From NCBI GenBank assembly GCA_905171695.1, contig LR991653.1:958258-1022257 (forward strand): DNA of 64,000 nucleotides, given 5' to 3'. The DNA comes from Candidatus Methanoperedentaceae archaeon GB37. Its GTDB lineage: Archaea; Halobacteriota; Methanosarcinia; Methanosarcinales; EX4572-44. A program made the translations under genes and the position numbers. Below the pieces are notes generated by a model. The model did not search any database, was not told the origin of the DNA, and was given only the letters and a program-made list of their open reading frames with translations. Shown here piece by piece: positions 1-8,110 of this stretch (the first letter of the stretch is position 1; each line of letters starts with the position of its first letter).

Positions 1-1452
1 GCAATAGTTCAGATAGGAACGCTAATTGCTTTGATCATATATGTAATAAAAACATGGCAGATTGCTTCTGCCTCAAAGAAATCAACAGAGGTATCGGAAG
101 AGATTCTTAAGGAAATGAAAGAATCTCGAGACCAAGAGATTGCACCATATGTAGTTGCCTACTTTGATATTCCTTATGGCAAGTATTGGATATATCTTGT
201 TATAAAGAATGTAGGCAAAAGTGTTGCAAAGAATGTCAAGTTGGAATTTCAACCTCCACTTAAGAACAGCGAGGGAGAAAAGATAAATGATATACCTCTC
301 ATAAAGGAAGGAATTGGCTCAATACCTCCAGGGTATGAAATACGAACCTTTTTTGATAGCGGAATTTCCTATTTCAACAAAAGTAACTTACCTTTAACTT
401 ACAAGGTGAAAATTTCCTATTCTGGAGGATTACGATCAGATACAAGAAATATAGAACAAATAATGGATTTATCTGCATTCAAAGGTTTATCTTTTCTAGA
501 TGAGAAAGGGATGCATGAACTTGTAAAGGAAGTTGAAAAGTTAGTTAAACACAATGACAATATAAGGCAGAAGTTGGAGAAAGTGGCAAATAACTTAGCT
601 GATGGTGTTTGGCTCAAGAACCCAGACTTTTTGATAACTGGTTTACAGTTAGAACCAGAGTTATGGAACTCAGGCGCATTGACAAAACTAATTGAATTTA
701 AGACACTATGGACGTCGGTTTACGGTGGGGAACACGAAAAACTTGTAGATCCATTTCTTGCAGATTTGAAAAACAAATCTGTCATCATTGGCTCGCAGCT
801 TCTTATTATTGCTTCCAGTGCTTCTTCTAACGTTCCATCTGAACTAGTGGATCGTTTAGTCGAAATCGCAGTTAAATTGTCCGAATTAGGAAGAGCACGT
901 TTTTACATTGATGGAGGAAAATTAGTTAATGATTTTGATAAACTTGGAAATTGCATTATAACTCTTATAGATGAAACCATCGAACAGATCAAAGTACAAA
1001 GCGCGCCACTTCAGCTAACAGCAGATAAAAGGCTTCGCTACGCTTCGCCCAAAATTGCCTTTGGCAACTTCTTTTACCCGCAAAACGTTAAGCTAAATTT
1101 TCTCTTCGAGAAAACTACGCTCGCAGTGGATTTTCGGCGGCTCAAAAACTCTCCGTTCGCTTCGGTGCTATCGCCCTCGGAGAACAAAAGGATACGTGGC
1201 TCGCTCACGTTCGCCCAAATTGCGCTTTACGGCGAAACTTCACATATCCCCAGAACGTTACCTGAACACCCTGAGATTCTCCGTCCACCCCTTACAACTT
1301 GTCCCCTACATCTTTTATATCACTTTCTCAAGCGTCATATCAAACATTTTCTTTGTCTCACGTGCCAAGCCTTCTGGAAGTCCTTTTATGTCGAGGCTGA
1401 GAAATCCTCGTATGATCATGCCGATTGCTTCGTCTTCAGAGAATCCTCTTGA
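1..1452 (+). CDS. Membrane-anchored protein of unknown function, 5' end outside window
   Basis: The frame is open back to base 1, and the first codons encode a hydrophobic run, so the gene starts upstream and has an N-terminal membrane segment truncated by the window edge. A short charged, coiled-coil-like stretch follows, then a beta-rich region with NVGKSVAKNVKL, the look of a CARDB/Ig-like fold, then a helical C-terminal half. I do not recognise the family. From about base 1012 the frame runs through two dyad-rich repeat sites (1013-1094 and 1179-1263), and its last 138 bases lie antisense over the end of sufB. The final 145 or so residues are therefore probably not original protein: the native stop has likely been lost. 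Codon use is more AT-rich than in the genes to the right, which fits an acquired gene. Confidence 0.5.
   Translation, partial: AIVQIGTLIALIIYVIKTWQIASASKKSTEVSEEILKEMKESRDQEIAPYVVAYFDIPYGKYWIYLVIKNVGKSVAKNVKLEFQPPLKNSEGEKINDIPLIKEGIGSIPPGYEIRTFFDSGISYFNKSNLPLTYKVKISYSGGLRSDTRNIEQIMDLSAFKGLSFLDEKGMHELVKEVEKLVKHNDNIRQKLEKVANNLADGVWLKNPDFLITGLQLEPELWNSGALTKLIEFKTLWTSVYGGEHEKLVDPFLADLKNKSVIIGSQLLIIASSASSNVPSELVDRLVEIAVKLSELGRARFYIDGGKLVNDFDKLGNCIITLIDETIEQIKVQSAPLQLTADKRLRYASPKIAFGNFFYPQNVKLNFLFEKTTLAVDFRRLKNSPFASVLSPSENKRIRGSLTFAQIALYGETSHIPRTLPEHPEILRPPLTTCPLHLLYHFLKRHIKHFLCLTCQAFWKSFYVEAEKSSYDHADCFVFRESS
1013..1094 (+). repeat. attC-like imperfect dyad, site 1
   Basis: An 82-base element with nested inverted repeats. 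Outer arms are AGCTAAC (1013-1019) and GTTAAGCT (1087-1094), complementary except for one extra T. The inner arms GCAGATAAAAG (1021-1031) and CTTTTACCCGC (1071-1081) pair over 11 positions, two of them G-T. A small TTGCC-TTT-GGCAA hairpin lies in the centre. The right arm matches the integron R' core GTTRRRY, and the size and arm order match an attC site placed after a plus-strand cassette gene. The left arm is one base short of the R'' consensus. Assignment as attC is inference. Confidence 0.4.
1179..1263 (+). repeat. attC-like imperfect dyad, site 2
   Basis: A second element of about 85 bases with the same plan. GGATACGTG (1190-1198) pairs with CACATATCC (1241-1249) at 8 of 9 positions. Weaker outer arms are GGAGAAC (1179-1185) and GTTACCT (1257-1263). 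An inner TTCGCC / GGCGAA pair lies between the arms. The R' core is a poorer match than at site 1. The stretch between the two sites also holds TTTTCTC-TTC-GAGAAAA and CTCCG/CGGAG dyads. Confidence 0.3.
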
Positions 1453-2481
1453 CATGATGTATCGTATCTCTTCCTCTGCAATCTTTCCGACTGCTGCTTC
1501 GTGCGAGAGGTCAAGATTCTTCCTTTGCGCCTTCAGTTCGGGTACTGATTCGATCATCGAGGTATCTGATAGCATAAGCCCTCTGCACTCCAGGTGTCCT
1601 CGTATCTCCTCTGCTTCACCCGTGAGATTTCCTCTCGCCATGATTTGCGCATCGTCTGCTGCGATTGCTCGTGATATGATCTCTCCTCTGCTACCCTTTC
1701 CCTTGAAGACTATGCGTGAGCCAACGTCGATCTTCGAGTTTTTTGGTGCGTATATCATCGACTGGAATGTTGCTCGTGAGTTCTCACCCACGCAGTATGC
1801 GGTCGGATACATCTGGAGGGATCTTACAGGTGTCATCATGATATAATTACTGATGAATACTCCGTCATCTTCTATCCGTGCGGCACTTCGTGGTCTTGCC
1901 TCGACCTTGCCTGCCCAGTTGTGAACCATTGTGAAGGTGATCTTTGCGCCTCTCTTTACGTAGAACTCTGATACTCCAAGGTGCAGGGCTGAGCTTATCC
2001 TGTGTGAGACCGTGCACCCTGTTATTATGTGAATCTCTGAGTTCTCTTCTGCGATTATGATGTTGTGTACATTCTGTCTGATCCTCTCTTTTGATATGAA
2101 GAGGCATGACTGGAGTGGCAGCGTGATCTTCGCGCCCTTCTTTGCATAGAGGAAGTACCCTTGTGTTGGTCTTTCTGCAACCTCTCTTGTGTAGATGTCC
2201 ATATCTTGCGAGACGAGATTCCAGTGGTACTCATCAAGCCAGGGATACTTCTTCAGGGCTTCATCTATCGCCATTATCTCAAGCCCTGGAATGAGCGATT
2301 TTGCAAATACGACTGAGTGATCCTGTTGCAGAAACGATCCTGATCGATCAGTCTCTTTTGGGTCAATCCCTGCTGCAAGAAGCTCTTTTTCATACTCAGA
2401 GATCTCCTCAAGTGATGTTATCTCCTCATGTTCTCCGCCTTCAAGCCTGTAAGATTCGATCTTGACCTCTTCAGAACTCAT
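1315..2481 (-). CDS. sufB: SufB/SufD-family Fe-S cluster assembly scaffold
   Basis: A 388-aa member of the SufBD family, the scaffold protein that works with the SufC ATPase to build Fe-S clusters in the cytoplasm. It has the N-terminal helical region with the IPGLEIMAIDEALKKYPWL type motif, a long right-handed beta-helix core, and the C-terminal LSHEAAVGKI...IMSRGFSEDEAIGMIIRGFL signature typical of SufB/SufD. The start at 2481 lies 6 bases after the sufC stop, in the order nfu-sufC-sufB. Archaea often carry this single shorter SufB paralogue rather than separate bacterial-size SufB and SufD. The 3' end is overlapped antisense by the tail of the plus-strand ORF ending at 1452, which I regard as a decayed extension. 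Confidence 0.93.
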   Translation of the reverse strand: MSSEEVKIESYRLEGGEHEEITSLEEISEYEKELLAAGIDPKETDRSGSFLQQDHSVVFAKSLIPGLEIMAIDEALKKYPWLDEYHWNLVSQDMDIYTREVAERPTQGYFLYAKKGAKITLPLQSCLFISKERIRQNVHNIIIAEENSEIHIITGCTVSHRISSALHLGVSEFYVKRGAKITFTMVHNWAGKVEARPRSAARIEDDGVFISNYIMMTPVRSLQMYPTAYCVGENSRATFQSMIYAPKNSKIDVGSRIVFKGKGSRGEIISRAIAADDAQIMARGNLTGEAEEIRGHLECRGLMLSDTSMIESVPELKAQRKNLDLSHEAAVGKIAEEEIRYIMSRGFSEDEAIGMIIRGFLSLDIKGLPEGLARETKKMFDMTLEKVI

Positions 2482-2487
2482 GCTGCA

Positions 2488-3228
2488 TCACGTTCCACCG
2501 CATCTTGCAACACAACCCTCAAATCCCTCAGTGAGGATCTGGTTGTATATCTCTTCTGTCATGCCTGAACATGCAATCCTGCCACCGAGCATCACGTGTG
2601 CTCGATCAGCCTTTATGTAGTTCAGGATATAGCCGATGTGTGATATGATGAGTCCGGACTTCTTCCGCTCGCTGGGGCGCTTGTCCCGTTCAAGCATCTC
2701 GTTTGTGATCTTTCCAATAAGCTCCACGTTCTCAACATCCACACCTGAGTCAGGCTCATCGAACATGAAAAAGTCAGGGTTCTGTGCAAGAAGCTGGAGT
2801 ATCTCAGAACGCTTCACCTCACCACCGGAAAAGCCGAGATTCAGATCCCGAGAGAGAAACTCTTCTGAGAGTTTCAACCGCTCAGCAAGCGCTTTTGCAT
2901 CGCCTTCTCCCCGTCTCTCAAGAAGCCGTCCCACAAGATCGCCGAGTTTCACACCCCTGATCTCTGGTGGATGCTGGAAGGATACGCCCATCCCGAGCTT
3001 CACCCGTTCTGCAGTATCCATCTCGGTTATATCAACGCCCTTGAAGTAGATCTTTCCCTCAACAACATCATAACTCGGGAATCCAAGGATTGTTAAGAAG
3101 AGTGTGGTCTTACCAGACCCATTTGCACCAAAGAGGACATGTACCTCGCCATCCCCAATACGAAGGTTAAGGTTATGGAGTATCCGCTTTCCAGAGACTT
3201 CAACTGTTAAATTTTGAATCTCTAACAT
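2488..3228 (-). CDS. sufC: SufC, ABC-type ATPase of Fe-S assembly
   Basis: A 246-aa soluble ABC ATPase that drives the SufB scaffold. Walker A GANGSGKTT sits at residues 34-42, followed by the Q-loop region (SFQHPPEIRGV), the family signature LGFSGGE, Walker B FFMFDEPDSGVDV and a switch histidine in ISHIGY. The SGVDVENV stretch after Walker B is characteristic of SufC rather than of transport ATPases, and no membrane partner is nearby. The start codon overlaps the nfu stop in a TAATG arrangement, which implies coupled translation. Confidence 0.95.
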   Translation of the reverse strand: MLEIQNLTVEVSGKRILHNLNLRIGDGEVHVLFGANGSGKTTLFLTILGFPSYDVVEGKIYFKGVDITEMDTAERVKLGMGVSFQHPPEIRGVKLGDLVGRLLERRGEGDAKALAERLKLSEEFLSRDLNLGFSGGEVKRSEILQLLAQNPDFFMFDEPDSGVDVENVELIGKITNEMLERDKRPSERKKSGLIISHIGYILNYIKADRAHVMLGGRIACSGMTEEIYNQILTEGFEGCVARCGGT

Positions 3229-3467
3229 TAAATAGACTCCACACGCTCAATTTCAGGAACCACTGCCTTTATCCTCTGCTCGATCACATTTGCAAGTGTC
3301 AGTTGAGAGAATGCACAACCTGCGCATGCGCCCTGAAGTCTCACCTTCACAACACCATCCTCATCGACGCTGATAAGCTCGACATCGCCACCGTCTGCCT
3401 GCAAGAACGGTTTTATCTCTCTTATAACCGATTCAACTCTCTCTTTCGTCTCTTCGCTCTCAGTCAT
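3228..3467 (-). CDS. NifU C-terminal-like (Nfu) Fe-S carrier
   Basis: A 79-aa stand-alone Nfu domain with the cluster-binding CxxC in GACAGCAFSQLTL and the usual LQADGGDVELI motif before it. Such proteins carry or deliver Fe-S clusters. It is the first gene of the minus-strand nfu-sufC-sufB operon and overlaps sufC by one base. The 157-base gap to the divergent gene on the right should hold both promoters. Confidence 0.92.
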   Translation of the reverse strand: MTESEETKERVESVIREIKPFLQADGGDVELISVDEDGVVKVRLQGACAGCAFSQLTLANVIEQRIKAVVPEIERVESI

Positions 3468-3627
3468 ATTAACCCAACTATCAAATTAATCTCAGTATAC
3501 GCTGTGACGCAGTATTTGCGTATGGTTGGATTTATAGATAACGCTCTTAACACCTCAGTTTCGAAAGGTATTTAATGTATTGCCCAGCATACCCTATCTT
3601 GTCTCTCTGCGGCGTTGAGGTGTTGTG

Positions 3628-6429
3628 ATGCTGGGTGAGTATAAGAGTGAGTTGATAAAGATCTTTGGTGAGCGGGTGGCTTTTCACGATGCTGAAAGGT
3701 TACTCTATTCGAGGGATATGGTCTCTCTTCCCGCTTTTGTCCGTGACAAGATCAATACTATACCTGATTGTGTGGTTCAGCCTGTGAGTGTTGACGAGCT
3801 TTCAGAACTCGTCAGGCTTGCTTCGAAGCATCTCTTTGCACTGGTTCCACGCGGTGCTGGAACAGCGGGCTATGGTGGGGCTGTTCCGACATGTGGTGGG
3901 GTTGTTGTGGACTTTTCTCGCATGAATTGCATAATTGACGTGGATGTTGACGGTCGGACCGTTGTGGTCGAACCTGGTGTGGTCTGGGAGGATCTCGAGG
4001 ATGAGCTGGGGAAGAACGGTCTCTCTCTGATGCTCTATCCGAGCAGTGCCATATCGTCCATGGTCGGCGGGTGGATTGCGAACGGCGGTGGTGTCGGGAT
4101 TGGAAGTTTCGGGTGCGGGACCCTGCGGGAGCGGCTCGTTGAGGTTGAGATTCTGACAGCCTCAGGTGATCTTAGAACGCTCAGTGGTGACGATCTTGAC
4201 CTTGTCTTTGGCATGAATGGTACAACAGGCTTTATCACGAAGATACGGCTTGAGGTTACGGATTCAAGGGAGATCGTCCCTGTTGCAGCAGCTTATGAGA
4301 GTTTGGAAGATCTCACAGCGTCTATTGAGAGGATTAGAGAGCAGGATATTGATCTGTGGCATATCTCGTTCAAGGATTCACAGCATATCAAGTGGGGTGT
4401 GGCTGCAGAGGAGTTGCAGAGAGAGAGAATGCCCCTGCACCATGAGGAAGAAGATGGCTTGAAGGCTCCAGAGGGCGTCCAGATTGCCATGTATGTCTAT
4501 CGAGCCGATCGAAGAGACGAGATTGAGCCAGAGCTTCTGGATGTGATAGAGTCCTGCAACGGCAGGCTTCTTGACGAGACCTTTGCAGCGCAGGAGTGGG
4601 ACGACCGATTCAACCATCTCAGATTGAAAGCACTTGGACCATCACTCGTCTCATCAGAGATCGTGCTCCAGGTTGAGAAGATTCCAGAGTTCAGAAGCGA
4701 GGTGCTTCACAGAATCGGGTGTGAGGCAGCCTTTGAAGGCGTGATCTTTGATGGTGGCAGGTGGGCAACGGTTCTCATTCACACGCTTGAGGATGAAAGG
4801 CGGCGCGGTTCCATGCTCTCATTTGCAAAGAGCCTCACACCACTCCAGATCGGGGAGGATATGGGTGGACACCCGTATACTGCTGGCATGCTTCTTAACA
4901 TGGACGCAGACCTCTCAATCGGGAAAGAGAAGCTTGAGAGGGCATACGCTTTTAAGACGAGTGTTGATCCTCGTGGTATAATGAATCCTGGCAAGGTATT
5001 CCCTGAAAGACTTGATCCTGACTCACCAACCAAGAGTCTCAGCACGTACATCAAACTTGCGCGTAAGGCAACAGGGCTAATGAAAGCGCTTGATGAGACC
5101 TATGGTGGAAGAGCGCCAGGAAGAGAGTTCAAGCCACACGGCATTATCGGAAGAGAGACCTTTGGAAGAGAGATGGTCTATGACGCGTACGCGTGCATCT
5201 CATGCGGATACTGTCGAAGCAGGTGTACAGAGTTCAAGACGATCGGATGGGAGAGCGCATCACCCCGTGGCAAGTTCAACTTCATAAGAGAATACATAAA
5301 TAATCGGGCAGTGCTCGATGAACGCATCGGTGACATCTTCTTTACCTGCACCACCTGTGAGAACTGTAACCTCGTCTGCCAGGCAAAGATACCGATAGAG
5401 CAGTGGTGGGACCTCGCGATGCGACCGGTCTTGAAGGACGAAGGATCTTATGACTTCTCAGCACTCTTCAAACCATCATACGATAACCTGCTCGAACACC
5501 ATAACGCTGCAGGAAACCCGCACGAATTACGCACGGCATGGGTGCCAGACGATGCAAGATTCTCTCATGAGGGTGAGGTGGCATACTTTGCAGGGTGCAT
5601 AGCATCCTACACAGTGCAGAACCTTGCAGAGAACGCGGTTCGCCTGCTCAACCACGCTGGGATCGAACCCGTCTATCTTGGAGAGGATGAGTGGTGCTGC
5701 GGCGCTCCAATGGGGCTTGTCGGCAGATTTGAGGATATCTCAGAGGTTATCAGACACAATATAGAAGAATTTAACAAGCGGGGTGTGAAGACGCTCATAA
5801 CATCATGTCCTGGCTGCTGGGTGACACTTGCACACTATTATCCACTCCTCGCAGAGATGCTGGAGATCCCCTTCGATATCAAGGTCGAGCACATCACACA
5901 GGTACTCGCAAGACTAATAAGAGAAGGCAGGATAACGCCTGAAAAGGAGGTCAAGAAGAGGATCACATACCACGATCCATGCCACATCGCGCGAGCTGGA
6001 GGGATATACGATGAGCCAAGAGAGGTGCTCGAGTCAATCCCAGGAATCGAGCTTGTCGAGATGCCAGCAAACCGCGAGCACGCTAACTGCGATGGCAGAC
6101 ACACAATCAGGTTCCCAGAGATAGGAAAGAAGATCGCGATCGATCGCGTGAGAGAGGCCGAAGGTACAGGCGCTGATCTCCTCGTCAGCACATGCTCGAG
6201 CTGTGAGACAAACCTTCGAATCGCCATCCGTGAGATAGCTTCAAAGTTGAAGGTGGTTGACGTATCAGATCTTCTCGCTGAGAGCATCGGGCTTCCAGTG
6301 AGAGACTCAAAGGAGATCGAAAGACTGGTATACAATGCATACGACAGCAAACAGAAGCCAAAGCTTGAAGAAGAAGCGTACAGGGCAGAGAACATGATGG
6401 CACCACACCAAAAGTCATATTTCAAATAA
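3628..6429 (+). CDS. FAD-linked oxidase fused to HdrD/GlpC-like iron-sulfur subunit
   Basis: About 933 aa. Residues 45-220 are a FAD_binding_4 domain (PRGAGTAGYGGAVPT, GGWIANGGGVGIGSFG), followed by a FAD-oxidase C-terminal domain as in GlcD/D-lactate dehydrogenase. Then come two 4Fe-4S motifs: CISCGYCRSRC near residue 524, and CTTCENCNLVC near 575. Two CCG-type domains follow. The first has an intact CCG pair at about 691-692, with CPGC later. The second has CDG (C near 822) where CC-G is expected, with CSSC after it. The family oxidises 2-hydroxy acids or similar substrates and passes electrons through clusters, in some archaea to membrane carriers; the substrate here is unknown. The start is ATG 3628, with GAGGTG five bases upstream; a GTG at 3625 is the alternative. 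The CMD-like gene follows 54 bases later. Confidence 0.88.
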   Translation: MLGEYKSELIKIFGERVAFHDAERLLYSRDMVSLPAFVRDKINTIPDCVVQPVSVDELSELVRLASKHLFALVPRGAGTAGYGGAVPTCGGVVVDFSRMNCIIDVDVDGRTVVVEPGVVWEDLEDELGKNGLSLMLYPSSAISSMVGGWIANGGGVGIGSFGCGTLRERLVEVEILTASGDLRTLSGDDLDLVFGMNGTTGFITKIRLEVTDSREIVPVAAAYESLEDLTASIERIREQDIDLWHISFKDSQHIKWGVAAEELQRERMPLHHEEEDGLKAPEGVQIAMYVYRADRRDEIEPELLDVIESCNGRLLDETFAAQEWDDRFNHLRLKALGPSLVSSEIVLQVEKIPEFRSEVLHRIGCEAAFEGVIFDGGRWATVLIHTLEDERRRGSMLSFAKSLTPLQIGEDMGGHPYTAGMLLNMDADLSIGKEKLERAYAFKTSVDPRGIMNPGKVFPERLDPDSPTKSLSTYIKLARKATGLMKALDETYGGRAPGREFKPHGIIGRETFGREMVYDAYACISCGYCRSRCTEFKTIGWESASPRGKFNFIREYINNRAVLDERIGDIFFTCTTCENCNLVCQAKIPIEQWWDLAMRPVLKDEGSYDFSALFKPSYDNLLEHHNAAGNPHELRTAWVPDDARFSHEGEVAYFAGCIASYTVQNLAENAVRLLNHAGIEPVYLGEDEWCCGAPMGLVGRFEDISEVIRHNIEEFNKRGVKTLITSCPGCWVTLAHYYPLLAEMLEIPFDIKVEHITQVLARLIREGRITPEKEVKKRITYHDPCHIARAGGIYDEPREVLESIPGIELVEMPANREHANCDGRHTIRFPEIGKKIAIDRVREAEGTGADLLVSTCSSCETNLRIAIREIASKLKVVDVSDLLAESIGLPVRDSKEIERLVYNAYDSKQKPKLEEEAYRAENMMAPHQKSYFK

Positions 6430-6483
6430 AGTATAATGTTCATCAAGTATGATGAAGAATAAATCAAGAATGGGTGATGAATA

Positions 6484-6822
6484 ATGGTGGATATGTCGGA
6501 ACGGTTGAAAGAGACGAACGAACTTGTGAAACAGCTTCACAAAGAATACCCCGAGCTCACAGGAGCTCTGACAGAACTATACAAAAAAACAGGCGCAGAG
6601 GGGGTGCTCCCAAGGAAGACAAAACTGATAACCTTAGTAGCCCTTGCAGTCGCCTCAAAATGTGAATGGTGCATAGCATACCACGTGAAGCGCGCACTCG
6701 ACGCAGGCATCACGAAAGACGAGATAATAGAAGCCTGCTACCTATCAACCCTCATCTTCGGAACATCCGCATGGATGGAGATCCACGCAGTGCTGAAAGC
6801 AATAGAATCATACGAAGAATAA
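6484..6822 (+). CDS. Carboxymuconolactone decarboxylase / AhpD-like protein
   Basis: A 112-aa all-helical protein with the AhpD-type motif CEWCIAYHVKRAL, holding the redox-active CxxC and the histidine three residues on, plus GITKDEIIEACYL after it. Members are peroxidase-like or decarboxylase-like enzymes, and many are unassigned. The start is ATG 6484, with a GGTGAT ribosome site just upstream. It lies 54 bases after the FAD/Fe-S dehydrogenase on the same strand, so co-transcription and a redox-protective role are plausible but not shown. Confidence 0.85.
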   Translation: MVDMSERLKETNELVKQLHKEYPELTGALTELYKKTGAEGVLPRKTKLITLVALAVASKCEWCIAYHVKRALDAGITKDEIIEACYLSTLIFGTSAWMEIHAVLKAIESYEE

Positions 6823-6893
6823 GAGAGAGTGAGAAGCACCAGCCCTTTCAGGGCACGATCAGTCTACTTTATATTTTTGACTCTCTCACTCAT

Positions 6894-7597
6894 GGACCCG
6901 TCCACATAAAATTATAAATACAAGGGACTATTTTTTATTTATGCTGAAGGTAAGGGAAATTGTCGAAGAGTTAAGGGTGTTTGAAAGGAATAAGGTGCCT
7001 TTTGAGGTTAAGGTTCTGGGTATTGCAACCTGTATTTCAGACGTTTTCTGTGAGGAGTACTGCCAGCTTTCTCTCTCTGAGCTTCATCCAGTCTCTAAAA
7101 CCCTCTGTTTGGAACAGGGAAGTTTGAAGAGAAATTGCCTCTTTGCATCAGAGAAGAAGAGAAGATACTCGATAGCATTGCATTAGACGAAACAGTTGTT
7201 AAAGCAAGATAAAAAGGCGTACTATGTCTATTCTGCTGTAGATGTTGAGAAAAACGAGTTAATTCTGATGAGAGTTTATACAAACAGGAATTATCTTGTT
7301 ACAATGTCCTTCAGAGAAGTGCTAAGAGTTCTGTGAGAACAAGCTAGGATTCCTCGTTGATAAAGCTCCCTGGCTTATAGATGCACTGGAGATCTTGGAT
7401 CTGGAATTTGAGCGATCAGTCCTTTCGGAGCATGAAATCCACCCAAAAGATTTCACGCAAGACTAAAGCAGAGAATAAAGATATTCTTTTGCTCAATTAG
7501 CTCTTTTAATCCTGTTAAAAACTGGAATTTGTTCTGTAAGCTGTTTATGCTTTATTATAATCGGTTGAGGCGGTGTTTATGTTAAGTGGACACCTCC
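6894..7597 (+). mobile_element. Decayed IS6/IS240-type insertion sequence
   Basis: Imperfect terminal inverted repeats of pattern GGANNNGTCCACNTAA lie at 6894-6909 and, inverted, at 7582-7597. The 704-base interval is close to the usual size for IS6-family elements and contains one broken transposase. I see no matching target duplication next to the ends. Confidence 0.65.
6941..7568 (+). pseudogene. IS6/IS240-family transposase, frameshifted
   Basis: Reading across frames gives a DDE transposase. The start MLKVREIVEELRVF lies just inside the left terminal repeat, then PVSKT, then LDSIALDETVVKA with the first catalytic Asp. YYVYSAVDVEKNELI with the second follows, then VDKAPWLIDALEILDLEF, and the C-terminal tail ends at 7568. 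At least three frameshifts or stops interrupt it, for example at about 7125, 7210 and 7320. It is therefore not functional. Confidence 0.8.
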
Positions 7598-7624
7598 AAT
7601 TCTAGTGGGGAAAACTATAAATAT

Positions 7625-7646
7625 TGTCAACATCTATATGTTGACA
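7625..7646. promoter_or_regulatory. Perfect 9-bp inverted repeat at start of HTH gene (candidate operator)
   Basis: TGTCAACAT and ATGTTGACA are separated by CTAT, and the right arm runs into the ATG at 7646. Its place at the start codon of a predicted DNA-binding protein suggests autoregulation; this is inference. Confidence 0.45.
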
Positions 7647-8110
7647 TGATGTTCCTACCTTCTAGCAAGCAGTTTGAATTCTGGGCTCTTCGCAGAAAAG
7701 GTTTTGCAAATATAGATATTGCCAAAATTAATAGCATCTCTCGACAGGCAGTTTCAAGAGCTCTTTTAAGAATGGATGAGAAGGTAGCAAAAACACTGCT
7801 GGAGATGGCTAAAGCCAGTCAGATAGAAGTGGAAAGTTTAAACTCCAGGTACGGCATCCTGTTCGGATATTCTATTCCCCTGAAGGTCAATGCCATAATC
7901 TTTGTTTCCGAAAAGCGTGGGATACAGGTGTGGTATGAGCATGGAGGGGATTGCAATTCCTGTGAAAGATACAGACAGTGTATTGAGCTTTTGTGGGATT
8001 TTGCGGATGAGATGAACATAAAGTTAGAAAAGGTTGCAAATCCCACCAAACTTGCAGACGAGCTTTTTGAGGAGTTGAGGAGGTTGTGTCATGCTGGTGG
8101 AGAGAATTAG
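7646..8110 (+). CDS. HTH transcriptional regulator with Cys-rich C-terminal region
   Basis: About 154 aa from ATG 7646 (or 7649). The frame opens earlier, at 7586, but that lies inside the terminal repeat of the upstream IS, so I chose the later start. Residues 5-55 form a helix-turn-helix of the Tfx or sigma-70 region 4 type, with NIDIAKINSISRQAVSRALLRM as the recognition region. A beta-rich middle part follows, then GDCNSCERYRQC (C-x2-C-x5-C), which could bind metal, and a helical end. The last 20 bases overlap the start of the next membrane-protein gene, with GAGGAGG placed to start it, so the two are probably translated together. The exact family is unknown to me. Confidence 0.65.
   Translation: MMFLPSSKQFEFWALRRKGFANIDIAKINSISRQAVSRALLRMDEKVAKTLLEMAKASQIEVESLNSRYGILFGYSIPLKVNAIIFVSEKRGIQVWYEHGGDCNSCERYRQCIELLWDFADEMNIKLEKVANPTKLADELFEELRRLCHAGGEN

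Noticed and set aside
1196-1846. 216-codon plus-strand ORF antisense to sufB
   Set aside because: Antisense to a clear conserved gene and Ser/Arg-rich, typical of a shadow frame.
6852-6864. GCCCT-TTC-AGGGC hairpin as a terminator
   Set aside because: The stem is only 5 bp, and the T-rich stretch lies over 15 bases away; weak evidence in an archaeon.
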